From Euborellia annulipes (lineage: Eukaryota; Arthropoda; Insecta; Dermaptera; Anisolabididae), in NCBI GenBank assembly GCA_023213315.1, contig JAKCPI010031595.1, forward strand, positions 1-64,000: a DNA stretch of 64,000 nucleotides, written 5' to 3'. Position numbers and translations under genes: made by a program. The notes below the pieces were generated by a model that made no database searches, had not been told where the DNA came from, and was given only the letters and a program-made list of their open reading frames with translations. Each line of letters opens with the position of its first letter. Positions within the stretch are counted from its first letter, which is position 1. Below, piece after piece: positions 42,745-53,627 of this stretch.

Positions 42745-43419
42745 AATCTGGTGTGACTGGCGCAGCACACAACTTTCTCTTACCTTCGGTAATCGAAAGT
42801 TGTGTTCTGTGCTTGTCTCACCAGATTTTTTGTGTCGACATGTATTTAGTTTCCGACAGTAGGGTACATTCGATTTTCATGATGTACAATTTATAAGTAT
42901 GGGAAAATATTTATATTTTGTTACCATGGCAACCATTTCTCCTATCTTTTCTATGGAGTACAAGAGTAAAGTGGTCTTCAGAAGATTTCAATGACAAAAT
43001 GAGAATATACATTTTATTGTGAATCTAAAAAATAATTGTTTTTTGAATTTAAAAAAAAAATCGTTGGAGCAAATTTTGAGAAAATCGAAAAAAACTGAAA
43101 AAGTGCATCAGTAAAGTACTAGTACTTTTTGGTCGATTTTGTTCAAAAGCTTCGTGTCACGTCCCATGGGGGTGCCTAACTTGAATATAAAATTTCAACT
43201 TCCTAGCTCTTTTCGTTCTTGAGATATTTTGTTCACAGACACACACACACCCACACACACCCACAGACAGACCATGTCGCGAAAACCACTTTTTTGGATT
43301 CAGGGGACCTCAAAACGTGAAGATCCATCAAAATCTCGACATCGAATTTTTGACATGAAACCAATACTTTCTCTCTATATATATATTACATATATACATA
43401 GGTAAGAGAAAGTAAAAAT
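42745..43419 (-). repeat. Family A repeat, full-length reference copy
   Basis: The most complete uninterrupted copy. Read on the minus strand, it opens with TTTTTACTTTCTCTTACC and a stem-loop, passes the CTGTCTGTGGGTGTG region, CAAGAACGAAAAGAGC, GACGTGACACGAAGCTTTTG, AGTACTAGTACTTTACTGAT, TTGTTACC..GGTAACAA-type blocks and CATGTCGACACAAAAAAT. It closes with a long hairpin from AATCTGGTGAGAC to GTCACACCAGATTTTTT. The 13-base word ACTTTCTCTTACC starts the element and recurs inverted in the closing hairpin. No open frame has coding character. Class unknown. Confidence 0.9.
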
Positions 43420-43762
43420 GCTCCTACGATGTTTTGATAGCATGTCGTCTCATCATCACGTATAAAAAATAATGTTTGAATTCAAGTGGTCGGTCGCAGA
43501 TAGTAATGATAATGATGGTATGTAGGGGAGATCCCCAAAATTCCATACCTAAAATGACCAACTCAATTACATTCTCTTCAGAGTCAATTTCTCCCTGATT
43601 GAATTTCTTCACTCGTAAGATCATCCAATTCTTTCATTAGCTTCTTTTATTGGTTGTTGCTAGTTGCAAGCTGTTTTCGGCAATTTTCGAACTAATTCGT
43701 TGGTTCCAGCGTTTGTTGGAAAGGTTTTGTGTCAAGAATATACTAGTATGTTCATCTGCAAC

Positions 43763-44015
43763 AAGGGCGGTCCTAGCCTTACATTTTGGGGGGTCACTGT
43801 TTTTTTTTTATAGTATAATTAAATGGGCCTGGACCCCAATAAATATATATTAATCAAATATGAGTATCGTTTAAGTCTTAAATGGCCTAAGTTGCCGAAA
43901 AGATTGTGTGAATGGGAGAGTGAGTGGGAAAAAGTGTGTGTTAAAAAAAAGAAAGATTTTTTTTTTTGGGGGGGGGGTCATGACCCCCTTGACCCCCCCT
44001 CTGGGACCGCCCTTG
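43763..44015. mobile_element. hAT-like MITE (AAGGGCGGTCC family) with a captured SINE-1 tail
   Basis: TCTGCAAC duplicated at 43755-43762 and 44016-44023. Ends AAGGGCGGTCCTAG and CTGGGACCGCCCTTG. SINE-1 3' body and A-tail (GTTGCCGAAAAGATTGTGTG) lie inside at about 43868-43956. Confidence 0.85.
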
Positions 44016-44040
44016 TCTGCAACAGAAGTACAAATTAATT

Positions 44041-44400
44041 ATTACTTTCTCTTACCTACCAGCATATGTATATTTTAATATATCAAGGGCGGATCCAGAG
44101 GTGTTTCTCGGGGGGAGGGGGTAATCTGGTGTGATCGTCGCACATCACACTATTTTTTTTTAATTTCGATAATTTAAAAGCGCATTCTGAACTTGTTTGC
44201 CAGAATATAAATACACATTAAACTTTTAAGTATTAATTTTAAAAATTTTACATTAAAAATGAATTTTTTTGCGAAAAAAAAGGTATTTTTTCGAATCTCG
44301 GGGGGGGGGGGGGTAATTACCCCCTTTACCCCCTCCCATTGTATCCGCCCTTGTAATATATTAATATATACATCAAATTATTACAATAAAATTACCAAGC
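44041..44400 (+). repeat. Family A 5' end split by a hAT-like MITE
   Basis: TTACTTTCTCTTACCTACC at the left, then AT-rich hairpin sequence interrupted at 44084-44353. Confidence 0.65.
44084..44353. mobile_element. hAT-like MITE (CAAGGGCGGATCC family), perfect 8-bp duplication
   Basis: TAATATAT at 44076-44083 and 44354-44361. Ends CAAGGGCGGATCC and GTATCCGCCCTTG. The interior begins with a piece of the family A terminal hairpin (AATCTGGTGTGATCGTCGC). Related copies at 1757 and 58522. Confidence 0.88.
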
Positions 44401-44409
44401 TTATAAGCT

Positions 44410-45535
44410 TGATCAACCTGAAACTATCTTAGAAACGCGCAAATTTTATAAAAAATTTATAAGATGTATGTCAATTTTACGTATAAATATTTAATGAGAG
44501 TTTTATTTTAATTTAGTATGAAAGCTTTAAAAATAGAATTTGCAAATAATTTTTGATGATAGGAATTTTATAACTCTTTTAAATTCATTCAATCAACTAT
44601 AAAAAAAAATAATTGATTGTTAATCTAAATTTTTTGATTAGGATTAAATTAAAATTTGGTAAAATTCTTCATTAAACCCTGTAGTAAAAAGTGATATAAA
44701 AAAAAATAATAAATCGGATTTGTAAATCTCATGTCCAGATGAGTAGGATTGGGGTTGAAATTTGTTGCGACTATAAAACCTACCCAAGAGAAGGGTGCAG
44801 TTATTTGGGCCCGCATGTTTTCTTGTGTTCAAACGAAATCCAATAAGATTCAATGAGGGCATCGGGATTATTTATTTCCCTCGGCAAAGGCAAGATTTAT
44901 TTAACTTTAATCAAAACCATTTAATGCAAGATTGAAGATAATAAATTTCAACTTTTTAAACAAATTTCTTTAAAAGTTAAACGCGCCCAATCTAGGGGTG
45001 ATCCACTAACAAGTAAGTTGTTTAAGGGGCTACGGGAGCGAAGTGGTTACGCATGTTTTTCCCGCTAAGATGGCGTTGTGTGTCATTAAAAGTATGCCCA
45101 AATATCAAGTAATTCAAAAATTTGCCAAGAGATGTCAAAATAGTAGCTAATAATAATTAATGCATTTGGTTGATTTTCATTGATCTTTTAACAATAAATA
45201 CTTTATAAATATTATTATATATTATGTATCTTTTACAAAAATAAAAATATATAAATATAGGCCAGATATAGGCCAAAAGGGGATCAGCTGCTAAACTAGT
45301 CTGCCATCTATTGCAAGAATGCTGAACTAATTTGACAGTTGAATTTTAAATAAATCATCTAAGCTTATTTTAAAAATTTCTTAATTAATATGTGATTAAT
45401 AATAACAATAAATTCATTTTTAAATTTAAAAAAAATTAAAGATTATTGGGACAGATTGTTTAAGATAATTTGTGCAAAAAACTCAAAATTGCATTTTTTG
45501 AGTTAGACCGGTCTTGGAGGCACAGGCAGAAAAAA
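44410..45535. other. No recognised feature
   Basis: AT-rich, low-copy-looking DNA. 45000-45110 and 45240-45340 have mixed composition without repeats. Confidence 0.45.
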
Positions 45536-45540
45536 AATGC

Positions 45541-45690
45541 CCTGAATGCTTTTACCAATCAGCTAGAAACGTTTCAGTGCATTTATTATATACCATCTTC
45601 AGTCTTTTATGGATGAAGAATGGACTGAAGATGGTCCATAATAAATGCAACCGAAACGTTTCTAGCTGATTGACAATAACATTCATGGTT
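45541..45690. repeat. Small foldback with paired hammerhead-like cores
   Basis: Plus-strand core CTGAAGA 45625-45631, helix GGT/ACC, GAAAC 45653-45657. Minus-strand core between 45571 and 45602. Both are followed by GTTTCTAGCTGATT-type sequence. The arms are about 50 bases with a roughly 20-base spacer. Confidence 0.8.
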
Positions 45691-45699
45691 TATTAACCT

Positions 45700-46915
45700 T
45701 TGGAAATGGCCATCAGCCATCTACTGTTTAGTTCAAATTAGGCCACTTTGTAGAAACTTTATCAATGAATTTTGATTATTGGGCGACTAGCTGGCTTCTC
45801 TAGGCCCATTCCTCTTCGTGTCTATTTATTAAAGAAATTTTATTTCAAAATTCAATTATATAGAATAAAGATAAACCCTTGGGAATTAAAAAAATTCCAT
45901 TTCTTCATTTATAGCCAAACTATAAATGCCATTTGTTTATGAAAAGTTATAATTTATTTTGCCCATTTGTTTTCATAAGTGAATTAAAAGTTTTTTTTTT
46001 AATTATCATTTTTCGAAATCCAGCTATTATTAATTTAATCGCGATTTCATTTCTCGTGTTGTTTATCAATTCTATTAAAATATTAGGATTTGACACTTTT
46101 CAATGGAATGAGTTTCAAGGACTATTATTTTAACACATTCCTAGAGAGAAAATAAAACAATCCTTATTTGCATATTAAAAAGTTTCAAGGACATATTCTA
46201 GTTAAAAAAATGTTTTCTTTTTTTATATATTTTATATTTTAGTTTATTTTGAGAAAATCGAAAGTCAGTGGTGGTTCCAGAGTTGGAAGTAAAGGCGGGG
46301 ACAGCTAAATTTTGTTCTCCCTCCTCTTTAACAATATTTTGAAAAAAGCAGTCTCAATTTTCAACATTAGATACTAATATGAATCCTTAGGCAGTGGGAT
46401 TTGAATTAGACTACTTCTTCAATATTTTTCTTTTTATTTCCAATCTCTATTTGACATAAATGAAATAGTTGCGAGTTCCTTTTCGAGAATATCTATAAAA
46501 AAATATTTTAATTAAATTTTAATATGTAGATTACAGAAATTCCTTAATAATGAAATTAAGTTTTATCGATAATTTGAAAATATGAAATTAATATTTTCAT
46601 ATTTCAACAGCAAGGACATTGACTAGGCTTATATTTTTATATAGAATCTAAATATGTAAAAATGAAATTAAAAAATTATATAAATTTCTTATAAACTCTA
46701 TACTTAGGTATGTTCTTTAGAAATTCTCAATTTTCAAAGAATCTACTATTTCAAATTAACATAGACTACTTGATTCAGGAGTAACTTAGTAATAATTTGA
46801 ATCTCTTAAACATTTTGGGAAAATAAATATAATCCAATTTTTTTTATTTATGAACAGATTCCTTTTCTTTTCCTTTTTGTTTTTTTATGGAATATATCTT
46901 TTTTTTTTATTAAAA
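45700..46915. other. No recognised feature
   Basis: AT-rich DNA. A lone hAT-style left end (CAGTGGTGGTTCCAGAG) occurs at 46267 with no visible partner. Confidence 0.45.
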
Positions 46916-46919
46916 TAAG

Positions 46920-47220
46920 AGTGATTTTATTTATTTCTTTTTTTTTTTTTCTTTTTTGTGTGTCGTGGTTCTGGGGGTGTGGTTGCTGTGAAACTCTTGG
47001 GGGGGAGGTTGAGGTGGGGGGGTGGTTTCTTCTTCTGGGGGGGGGGTAGAGAGGGTTGGATAATTTTTGGTTATTAGGTGGTTTTGAGGTGGATGTGTTT
47101 TATTCAGTTTTATTTAATATATTATTTTTTTTTTTCTCTCTTCTCCTCCCCTCCTCCTTACTTTATAAAAAAATAAAAAAAAAAGAGGAATTTTAAAAAA
47201 AAAAAAAAAATAAAAAAAAC
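46920..47220. repeat. Strand-asymmetric G/T-rich low-complexity tract with G runs
   Basis: From 46925 to about 47110 the plus strand is almost only G and T, with G runs of 5 to 10. It is followed by pyrimidine-rich and then A-rich runs. This could form G-quadruplexes, or could reflect an assembly or consensus problem. Confidence 0.6.
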
Positions 47221-47224
47221 ACTA

Positions 47225-47735
47225 ACTACCCAAACATCAAAAAACTGGCCCTAAATTTATTTTTTCAAGATTATTAGAAAGGTATTATTTTACTAGGCTT
47301 TTCATAGGGTATGAAAAATAAAAATTAGAATAATTTAACCCATGGAGGGATCTATGAAATTCTTTATAGCCTTTATATTTAAAAAAAAGTCAACATAGGA
47401 TAAAGGGTTAATAAGATAAAGAAGAAAATACTCTTTTACAGAATCTTCTTTCTTACCGTCTTATCGGATTTATTCACTTGGAAAAAAATGTAAGCAATGC
47501 GCGAGATAATAAATATAAATAAATTAATTTTGCTCGTCTCCAAACAGTTCTTATTCTTGTTATGTTTTTTTTTTTTTTACTAATTTAATCTAATAAATAC
47601 AAATTACACGGTTTCTTTACTCCTTTAGGGATATATAATATTTGTTTAACTCTTTAATCCAATCTTATTTTTATTTCTTTTATAAAATCATGGTATAATA
47701 AAGCCCCGTAAAAACATCTAATTGAAAGATAAAAA
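47225..47735. other. No recognised feature
   Basis: AT-rich DNA. Confidence 0.5.
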
Positions 47736-47740
47736 TATGG

Positions 47741-48155
47741 GGAATGACTTCCCCGAGACTTTCTCGTATATTCTTTTGGAATTACGTCTGGGTGTGTGCG
47801 TGAACACGATTGCTTAAAAACCAAAGCAGCTAGATCGATGAAATTTCGTATATGCTCCTTACACTAAAATTGTAGACTTCTATCAACTTTTGGAGTAAAT
47901 ACGTCACTTGAAAGTAGTACTTTACCTAATAAGTTTTTTCAGAAATTTTGAAATTTTCAATTTCTTTGTTATATTATGATAAAATACTCAATTTTAAAAA
48001 GTTTTTATTCTTTGATATTTTTCCAAAAACTGAATAGTTTTTGAAATAATCACAGAGGAAAACGACATTTTTCGTTAATTTTGGAAAGAAAAATCAAAAC
48101 GAAATCATACAGGTGTCATTAAAAAACATGTAAATATAAACAAATGAATTTGTTT
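47741..48155 (+). repeat. Dispersed 410-bp repeat B, copy 2
   Basis: Aligned throughout with 12950-13370 (GGGAATGACTTCCCCGAGAC, GATTGCTTAAAAACCAAAGC, GATCGATGAAATTTCGTATA, TCATACAGGTGTCATTAAAA). Confidence 0.8.
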
Positions 48156-48159
48156 CCCT

Positions 48160-48680
48160 CGCAAAAAAAAACAAAAAAAAAAACAATCCCAGGACACGCT
48201 CGCTTACGAATCTTGTATAAATACCTTAAATTGGATTATAGAAAAGCTGCGTACCACCTGAGTTTTTTCTTCTTTTCGGAAATAATTTTTTAATAAAACT
48301 GAATGACCAAATCCCTTTATATTTAAATTAAATAAGATAAAAGGCTTTATTTTTTACGGCCTTTCCTCTTCTTTCTTGAGAGGAAATAGAGTTTTTTTTT
48401 TCTGAAAGAAGTGAATGCCGTACTCATAATAAAGCTAAGTGATTACAATCGACTAAAAAGCTCCTATCTCTTCATTCTTTTAAATAAAGTGATAACCGGA
48501 GAAAGAATCAAGAAGGGTCTCACGCATGCCGTAAAAAATAGAGCCTATTCACTAAGATAAAGCCTAGTTTAGATTAATTTACTACTATTTTATTGTCCTA
48601 ATTTTATTAATTAAAATTCTTGTCTTAATTCTTTACTGTAGGTTATAACACCCAAATCCACCCCCTGGCATGCTTTATGC
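48160..48680. other. No recognised feature
   Basis: AT-rich. A 20-base family A opening hairpin remnant (ACTTTCTCTCATAGAGAGAA) follows at about 48690. Confidence 0.45.
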
Positions 48681-48869
48681 TTATTTCTACTTTCTCTCAT
48701 AGAGAGAAAGTACTCGCTACGTGGCGAGGCTTACAAAGTTATTTGCATACGCGTCTCTAGGAGGGGGAAGGCTTCAAACCTCCCATAGATTTGAAACCTG
48801 GATTATATAGGATATCGTAGACTTATTTAGGATATAAGAGAAGTATAAAATAAAAAAAAAAGGCCAAAG

Positions 48870-49110
48870 TAAGGTGACCAGACGTCCGGGTTTTAGCGGG
48901 ACACTGCCGATTTTTAACAATTTATCCTGCGTCCCTCGGCGAGTCACGATTTTTGGAAAGAACCACTAACTAAGATCATTTCAATTATAGATGTAGGATT
49001 TCTTTAAATATATAATTGCGGAGTGTCGGTCTGTCTGTCTGTCCTTCCGTATATCTGTTTGTCACGATCACTTGTTTGACGAAATTCGTTTAGGCAAGAC
49101 GCAAAGCTGC
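48870..49110 (+). repeat. Transposon-end and GTCTGTCTGT-module fragments
   Basis: GGTGACCAGACGTCCGGG at 48881-48898 resembles the left end of some hAT elements, with no right end found. 49018-49080 has GCGGAGTGTCGGTCTGTCTG and TGTCACGATCACTTG, the module also present in family A, B and D repeats. Confidence 0.4.
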
Positions 49111-49643
49111 CAAGGCGATTTAAAAAATTTTTGCAATGTTTTTTTTAGCAGATGTTCAGCATTCTTGTTTCTTTTTTAAACTACCTATCCGAGATTCTGC
49201 TGGTCTTACAACCCTAATTATTTCTAATTAGGCTTAGTAATATTGTTGTAAATATTTTAACGTTTTGATTTGTCAAAATCATAAACAACGTTTTCAAAAA
49301 AGTATCTTTTTAGACTAGAAATACTCAAAAATTTACTAATCTTATAATTAGATACACAAAATTCAAGTATCTTGTATCTTGATACAGCTGTACTTTTTTC
49401 TGAGTATCTTGTCCATCCTTGCTTTCCTCTTTACTGATTATTATTATTTGAAATTCCTCTCGGGATCCTCGTTTATTTACCCGAGGTGCTTTCCGTGTAC
49501 GAAGACACACATCTCAAACCCAACCGGCCTCTGGCCGTAGCCATCCATCTACCGGCACCCCGTGAAGTTACATTATTTCCTAACTCTAACTCCTCCTGCT
49601 TTCGTCTCTAGCTAGTGAACTAATCCTTATTTCTGGTTCCTCT

Positions 49644-49945
49644 TATCCAACCTCTTCTATGATATGGAGGATGTCCTATTTTGAGGAGTGCCTGAGCACC
49701 GACTCCTTTCGAAGAATGCATCACTGAGAGGGAACCTTCTTTACGTCCCTTCCACAGGAAGGGATTTCATATCAACTCCCTCTCCTCGAAGAGTTGCCAG
49801 GGGGCGAGATCCAATATTCCAATCCAGTGCCTGTTTGAGGATTTGTTTACATTAAATAAATATTTTTGTTTAATGAAAAATCCCTCACGACCAGGATTTG
49901 AACACGGATCTTCTTTGGTCTAGCCCGCTACACCAGCGAGCCCCC
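49644..49945 (-). mobile_element. SINE-2 copy
   Basis: Minus-strand head GGGGGCTCGCTGGTGTAGCG, box B-like GTGTTCAAATCCTGGTCG, and the body as at 23849-24182. TTCCTCTT occurs at 49637-49644 and 49947-49954, a possible short duplication. Confidence 0.82.
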
Positions 49946-49959
49946 TTTCCTCTTTACTC

Positions 49960-50690
49960 CATAAAAAATTAAGCTGATGAATATTACTGACTGAAAAATG
50001 TATTAAAAAAAAAATACCATCAGTGGTAGCTACAAGTGGCTGCTTTTATAATTGCCTTTAAACGTCTGTCTCTTATAAATTAAGTAGTACTTAGGAAAAT
50101 TAAAAAACAACGGCTAATAAAACGGAGAATTTATTTCTAGAGTTTTCTTAGTGATATCGCCATGAAAATTTGTTCCGTGTGAAAATCTCCAAAGTGGAAA
50201 ATACTTTTTAACGATTTTAAGTTGATTTAACTACTAGAGTAGTTGGCATCAAAAGCCCTCTTGTGAGCTCGTAAATCTTCTTGCAAAACAATTATATGCT
50301 CCGTTAAAGATGCTCCAAAGCATTCGGAATCAAAGCGAATTATTTAACATAGACGCGTTAAAGAATGAAAAGAGTTGAGTAGGAGGAATATTTTAAAAGT
50401 ACTTTTGTTTGTTAAAAGGAAAAACCGTTATTTCCATTTTAAATAAAAACTTATTTCATCACCATTTAATCATAATGAAATAAATACTTCTTATGTTTTC
50501 AATTAGAAGATTAGACTATTTTTTTTATTTTTAAAGACCTTTTAATATTTATCAAACAAAAAGAGAATGTCATATGTAAATTTATTATTTATATTCTTTA
50601 GAGTTGAGAAGTACGAAAATGTTAAATTAGGAAAGGAATATCTCACATAAAGAGAATTTTGATTTAGTGAACGCCTTAAAAACAAATTTA
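49960..50690. other. No recognised feature
   Basis: AT-rich. 50210-50350 has mixed composition and no repeat match in the window. Confidence 0.45.
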
Positions 50691-50692
50691 AA

Positions 50693-50820
50693 AAATCTGG
50701 TGTGATGGTCGCACAGCACACAACTTTCTCTTACCTTCGGTAATTGTCACACCAGATTTTTTTTGTGCCGAGATAGATTTAGTTTCCGCCGATATATTAT
50801 AATTCGACATAAACTATTTT
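50693..50820 (-). repeat. Family A 3' fragment with closing hairpin
   Basis: AATCTGGTGTGATGGTCGC ... AATTGTCACACCAGATTTTT, then GTGCCGAGATAGATTTAGTT and CGCCGATATATTATAATTCG from the family's 3' part. Confidence 0.8.
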
Positions 50821-51126
50821 TTAAATATTAGAAAATTTTTTCTAGAATATTTTTTTTTTGGTACCCATCCCTCCTTTTCCTCTCTCCTCTCTTTAAACAA
50901 TAAAAGGAAAACCACTTTTTTGAGTTTGGGATATCACAAACAGAGAGTTAGTCAAAACATCTAAACACAAATTTTTTTATGAAAATAAAATATTTTCTAT
51001 TTTTTTGTTATTAAACAATAAACAAAAAAAAAAAAATTTATAGATTTTAATTATATTTTTTTATATTAATATAAAAAAAAGATTAAATGGGATAGTAAGT
51101 CAGTCAATCGAATAAAAAAAGATAGT

Positions 51127-51472
51127 GTTTTCGAAGAGGTAAGTGGCTAAGCCTGAGAAACTGCGGATTACAGATCTGAAGTTTCAACAAAACTCGGGTT
51201 CGAGTCCAGCTTACCGCAAATAATTCAACATTTGCCAGTCTCCTCTTAGGGTAGGAAAGTATGGGAAAATATCACCCCAGGCAATTTGAAGTAGCCTAAG
51301 TGCCTTAAAAGTGGGAATGATTAACCCCGAGACTTGCCGAGAGGTGTGAGTCAGATGGCTTGGAAGGAAAGAACTTTACCTCATAAAATACACCCATGAC
51401 ATGTTTTGGCTTTAATTTGATAATACCATTATCAGTCCAAATGAGAAAGTTTGCAAGACCAATACATTAGAC
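51127..51472 (+). mobile_element. SINE-4 (tRNA-derived), 5' of the receptor exon
   Basis: The head (51138-51215) keeps a 7-bp acceptor-like pairing (GGTAAGT with GCTTACC), box A-like AGTGGCTAAGCCTGAG and box B-like GGGTTCGAGTCC. The T stem is mispaired, so it is not a tRNA gene. The body includes TAGGAAAGTATGGGAAAAT and GAGAGGTGTGAGTCAGATGG. Its 3' part on the minus strand has CTGATAATGGTATTATCA ... GCCAAAAC, possibly a decayed hammerhead-like end. A hAT-like MITE follows at 51473. Confidence 0.7.
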
Positions 51473-51671
51473 CAGAGGTGGGAACAGGTTCAAAGTGCCA
51501 TTTTTTCTAAAGAAATGTTTAATGAGGCCATCAAATAATTTTGACTAAGTGATTAATTGGAAATTCGTAATACTTCATAGTGAACTTTGTTATTTTTTGA
51601 ACTAACATGCAAACAGTTTTGTTCGGTGGCGTACCATCAATGGCACGGGTGCCATTGGTTCGCCATCCCTG
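51473..51671. mobile_element. hAT-like MITE, 199 bp, in the intron just upstream of the receptor exon
   Basis: Left end CAGAGGTGGGAACAGGTTC, right end GGTTCGCCATCCCTG. CATTAGAC and CATTGGGC match at 6 of 8. Confidence 0.72.
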
Positions 51672-51920
51672 CATTGGGCAATGACCTGCAGATATAGATG
51701 TTATCAGGAGAGTCGAATACCCTCCTGTTCCAGCATCCTTCAGAATTCTGAGAGTATTCGGTTTCTTAAGTTGAAATATAAAAACCGATTATAAACCAAG
51801 GGGATATCACACTAGCTTTGATACTAAACAGAGCAACAAGTGAGATTTTATCTATCTATACATATCCTCTTGACACCTATACTGAATATTTTTAATTTAT
51901 TTTTTAACTTTGGTTTTATT
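51672..51920 (+). other. Intron tail upstream of the receptor exon
   Basis: No other exon was found. It ends in the T-rich tract of the acceptor. Confidence 0.6.
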
Positions 51921-51930
51921 TTATTTTCAG
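51921..51930 (+). promoter_or_regulatory. Splice acceptor of the receptor exon
   Basis: A T-rich tract of about 40 bases ends in TTTTCAG directly before the coding sequence starts to match the receptor family. This fixes the exon's left edge at 51931. Confidence 0.85.
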
Positions 51931-52177
51931 AAAACTATGGCCAGAGTGGGATCCAAGCTTTTCGGGAGTTAGCCGAAAGGGCTGCTGTGTGCATTGCTAA
52001 GGAAGATTCCGTATTGAGTAACGCTGAAGATGAGGTCTTTGATCGGGTTTTGCTCAAACTCGATGAAGACAAAAACGCGAGGGTCGTCGTGTGTTTTTGT
52101 GAAGGAATGACTGTAAGAGGTCTGCTGGCGGCCTCCAGGCGACTCAATCTCACCGACAGATTCCTCTTCATTGGCAG
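51931..52177 (+). CDS. Internal exon of a metabotropic glutamate receptor (group I, mGluR1/5-like), ligand-binding domain
   Basis: The exon encodes about 82 residues of the extracellular Venus-flytrap (ANF-receptor) domain of a class C G-protein-coupled receptor at the plasma membrane. It opens with NYGQSGIQAFRELAE, continues with VCIAKEDSVLSNAEDE and KNARVVVCFCEGMTVRGLL, and ends RRLNLTDRFLFIG. The CFCEGMTVRGLL block is characteristic of mGluR1/5-type receptors. The tyrosine in NYG and the glutamate in CFCEG sit where family members have ligand-contacting residues. A strong pyrimidine tract and TTTTCAG precede base 51931. GGCAG followed by GTAAAT gives a consensus donor at 52178. The exon starts with the last two bases of a codon and ends with AG, so the next codon can be serine, as expected for the family's conserved SDGW block. 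An in-frame GTG at 51840 lies in the intron and is not a start. No neighbouring exon was found. The signal peptide, cysteine-rich region and seven-helix domain lie outside the window or were not seen. Confidence 0.93.
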
Positions 52178-52183
52178 GTAAAT
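52178..52183 (+). promoter_or_regulatory. Splice donor of the receptor exon
   Basis: GTAAAT follows GGCAG, a near-consensus 5' splice site. Reading through it gives a stop (TAA) straight away, which supports the exon ending here. Confidence 0.85.
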
Positions 52184-52571
52184 TCAACGAATTTTTTTTC
52201 TCTGAAAATTCATATTCAATAAAAAATCTAAATATTTCGGAAGAGATTATTGTTATATTAAATATGCCCTTTAAATACGAACTACTCAGCTTATTGAGTT
52301 TTTCCCCTTCTTTTAAATTAATTATGGTAATGTTTCTCACTAGAAAATAAATTAATTTTTATAATGGACTTTTGAATAATAAACTCAAATGGTGTATTTT
52401 GATTATAAATGAAAAATTACTGGAACATTTTTTTATGGGTCATCGATTTCATATTTCTTTAATATTAATAAATTAATCTTTGGCGCTCTGAGAAGGGGCG
52501 AGTGCTCGCTAATTCCCTTCTCAAATATAGGCCTACTTAATTTCGTTTTTAACCAATGTCTAATTAATATT
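52184..52571 (+). other. Start of the intron downstream of the receptor exon
   Basis: AT-rich. A short mixed-composition patch at 52478-52530. The next receptor exon was not found here or further right. Confidence 0.55.
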
Positions 52572-52589
52572 CAATTATTTATTTGTTTA

Positions 52590-52837
52590 TTTAAACATTC
52601 ACACTTTTTTCTCATTCACACTCACACTCAAACACACATTCACACAGTCTTTTCGGCCATTTAAGACTTTTACGATAACCGTTGTAATGAATATATCTAT
52701 TGTGGGTTCAGGCATTTCTATTTAAGCCATCTGGTATCCAAATGGCTTAAATAAAATCATCGGACTGCCTGGGGTCCGAACCCTCGACGTTTGGCATAGG
52801 AGGTAGGCACGCTACCTACTATGCCAAGCCCGGGGGC
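52590..52837 (-). mobile_element. SINE-1 copy with 18-nt target duplication, in the receptor intron
   Basis: Head GCCCCCGGGCTTGGCATAGT, box B-like GAGGGTTCGGACCCCAGG, and the body. A-tail is short. CAATTATTTATTTGTTTA at 52572-52589 and 52838-52855. Confidence 0.92.
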
Positions 52838-52859
52838 CAATTATTTATTTGTTTAATTT

Positions 52860-53625
52860 ATAAAATTTTTCTCTGCCTACTTAATATGATGATAAGACTT
52901 TTTTATTACAAAAAAAAATATTGATTAGGTAAGAGTTTTCTAATAATAATGATTAATACCATCTATAAGATTGGATTTAAGATAAGTTTTAAGCTTATAG
53001 CTTAAATTAAAAAAATATATAGGTCTATAAACATCATTAAAATAATGCATGTTAAAGTTTTTTTTAGATAAAAATACATTATTAATATTGATAAATATGT
53101 ACACTACTACTCCATCATTTTTCTTAATAAAAAGATTCTAATTAGAAGCCGAAAAATCGCAAATGCCACGGGCTCCTAAATGTCTAATCTGGGCTTTTTT
53201 CTCCCTTCTTATTCATTTTTTTTCTCGATTTTTAATCCCCTATTCTCGTAAAAGGGACTCATCATTTTAATTATTTCACATTTTAACAATGAAAATATTT
53301 TATCTCTTGTCTATTCACTTTAAATTTTAAAATAATATTATCATAACAGATCAACGCAATAACCATTATTTTTGACTTCAAACAGAATGAAATAATAATG
53401 GGTTAAAATACCATTTATGTACGATATTCGTATATATAATATATAATAAATATTCACACATAAAATTTTAAAACAAATGAATACAATAATAAATTGATTA
53501 AAAATAAAATAATTAAAATACATTCACTAATAAAATTTTTATTATAAATATTTTATTATTTCTAACTGATAATTCAATTATCGTATTTTGTACGGATTTA
53601 ATGGATAAAAATAGTGTAGCTAAGT
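52860..53625. other. No recognised feature
   Basis: Very AT-rich DNA. Confidence 0.5.
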
Positions 53626-53627
53626 AA

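Noticed and set aside
48881..48898. GGTGACCAGACGTCCGGG as a complete hAT element
   Set aside because: Only one end is present; no inverted partner or 8-bp duplication was found within 2 kb.
51138..51215. Possible tRNA gene
   Set aside because: The acceptor stem pairs but the T stem is mispaired, and the sequence continues as a SINE body.
51935..52340. Minus-strand frames of 78 and 123 codons across the receptor exon
   Set aside because: Antisense shadows; the plus-strand reading has clear family motifs and splice sites.
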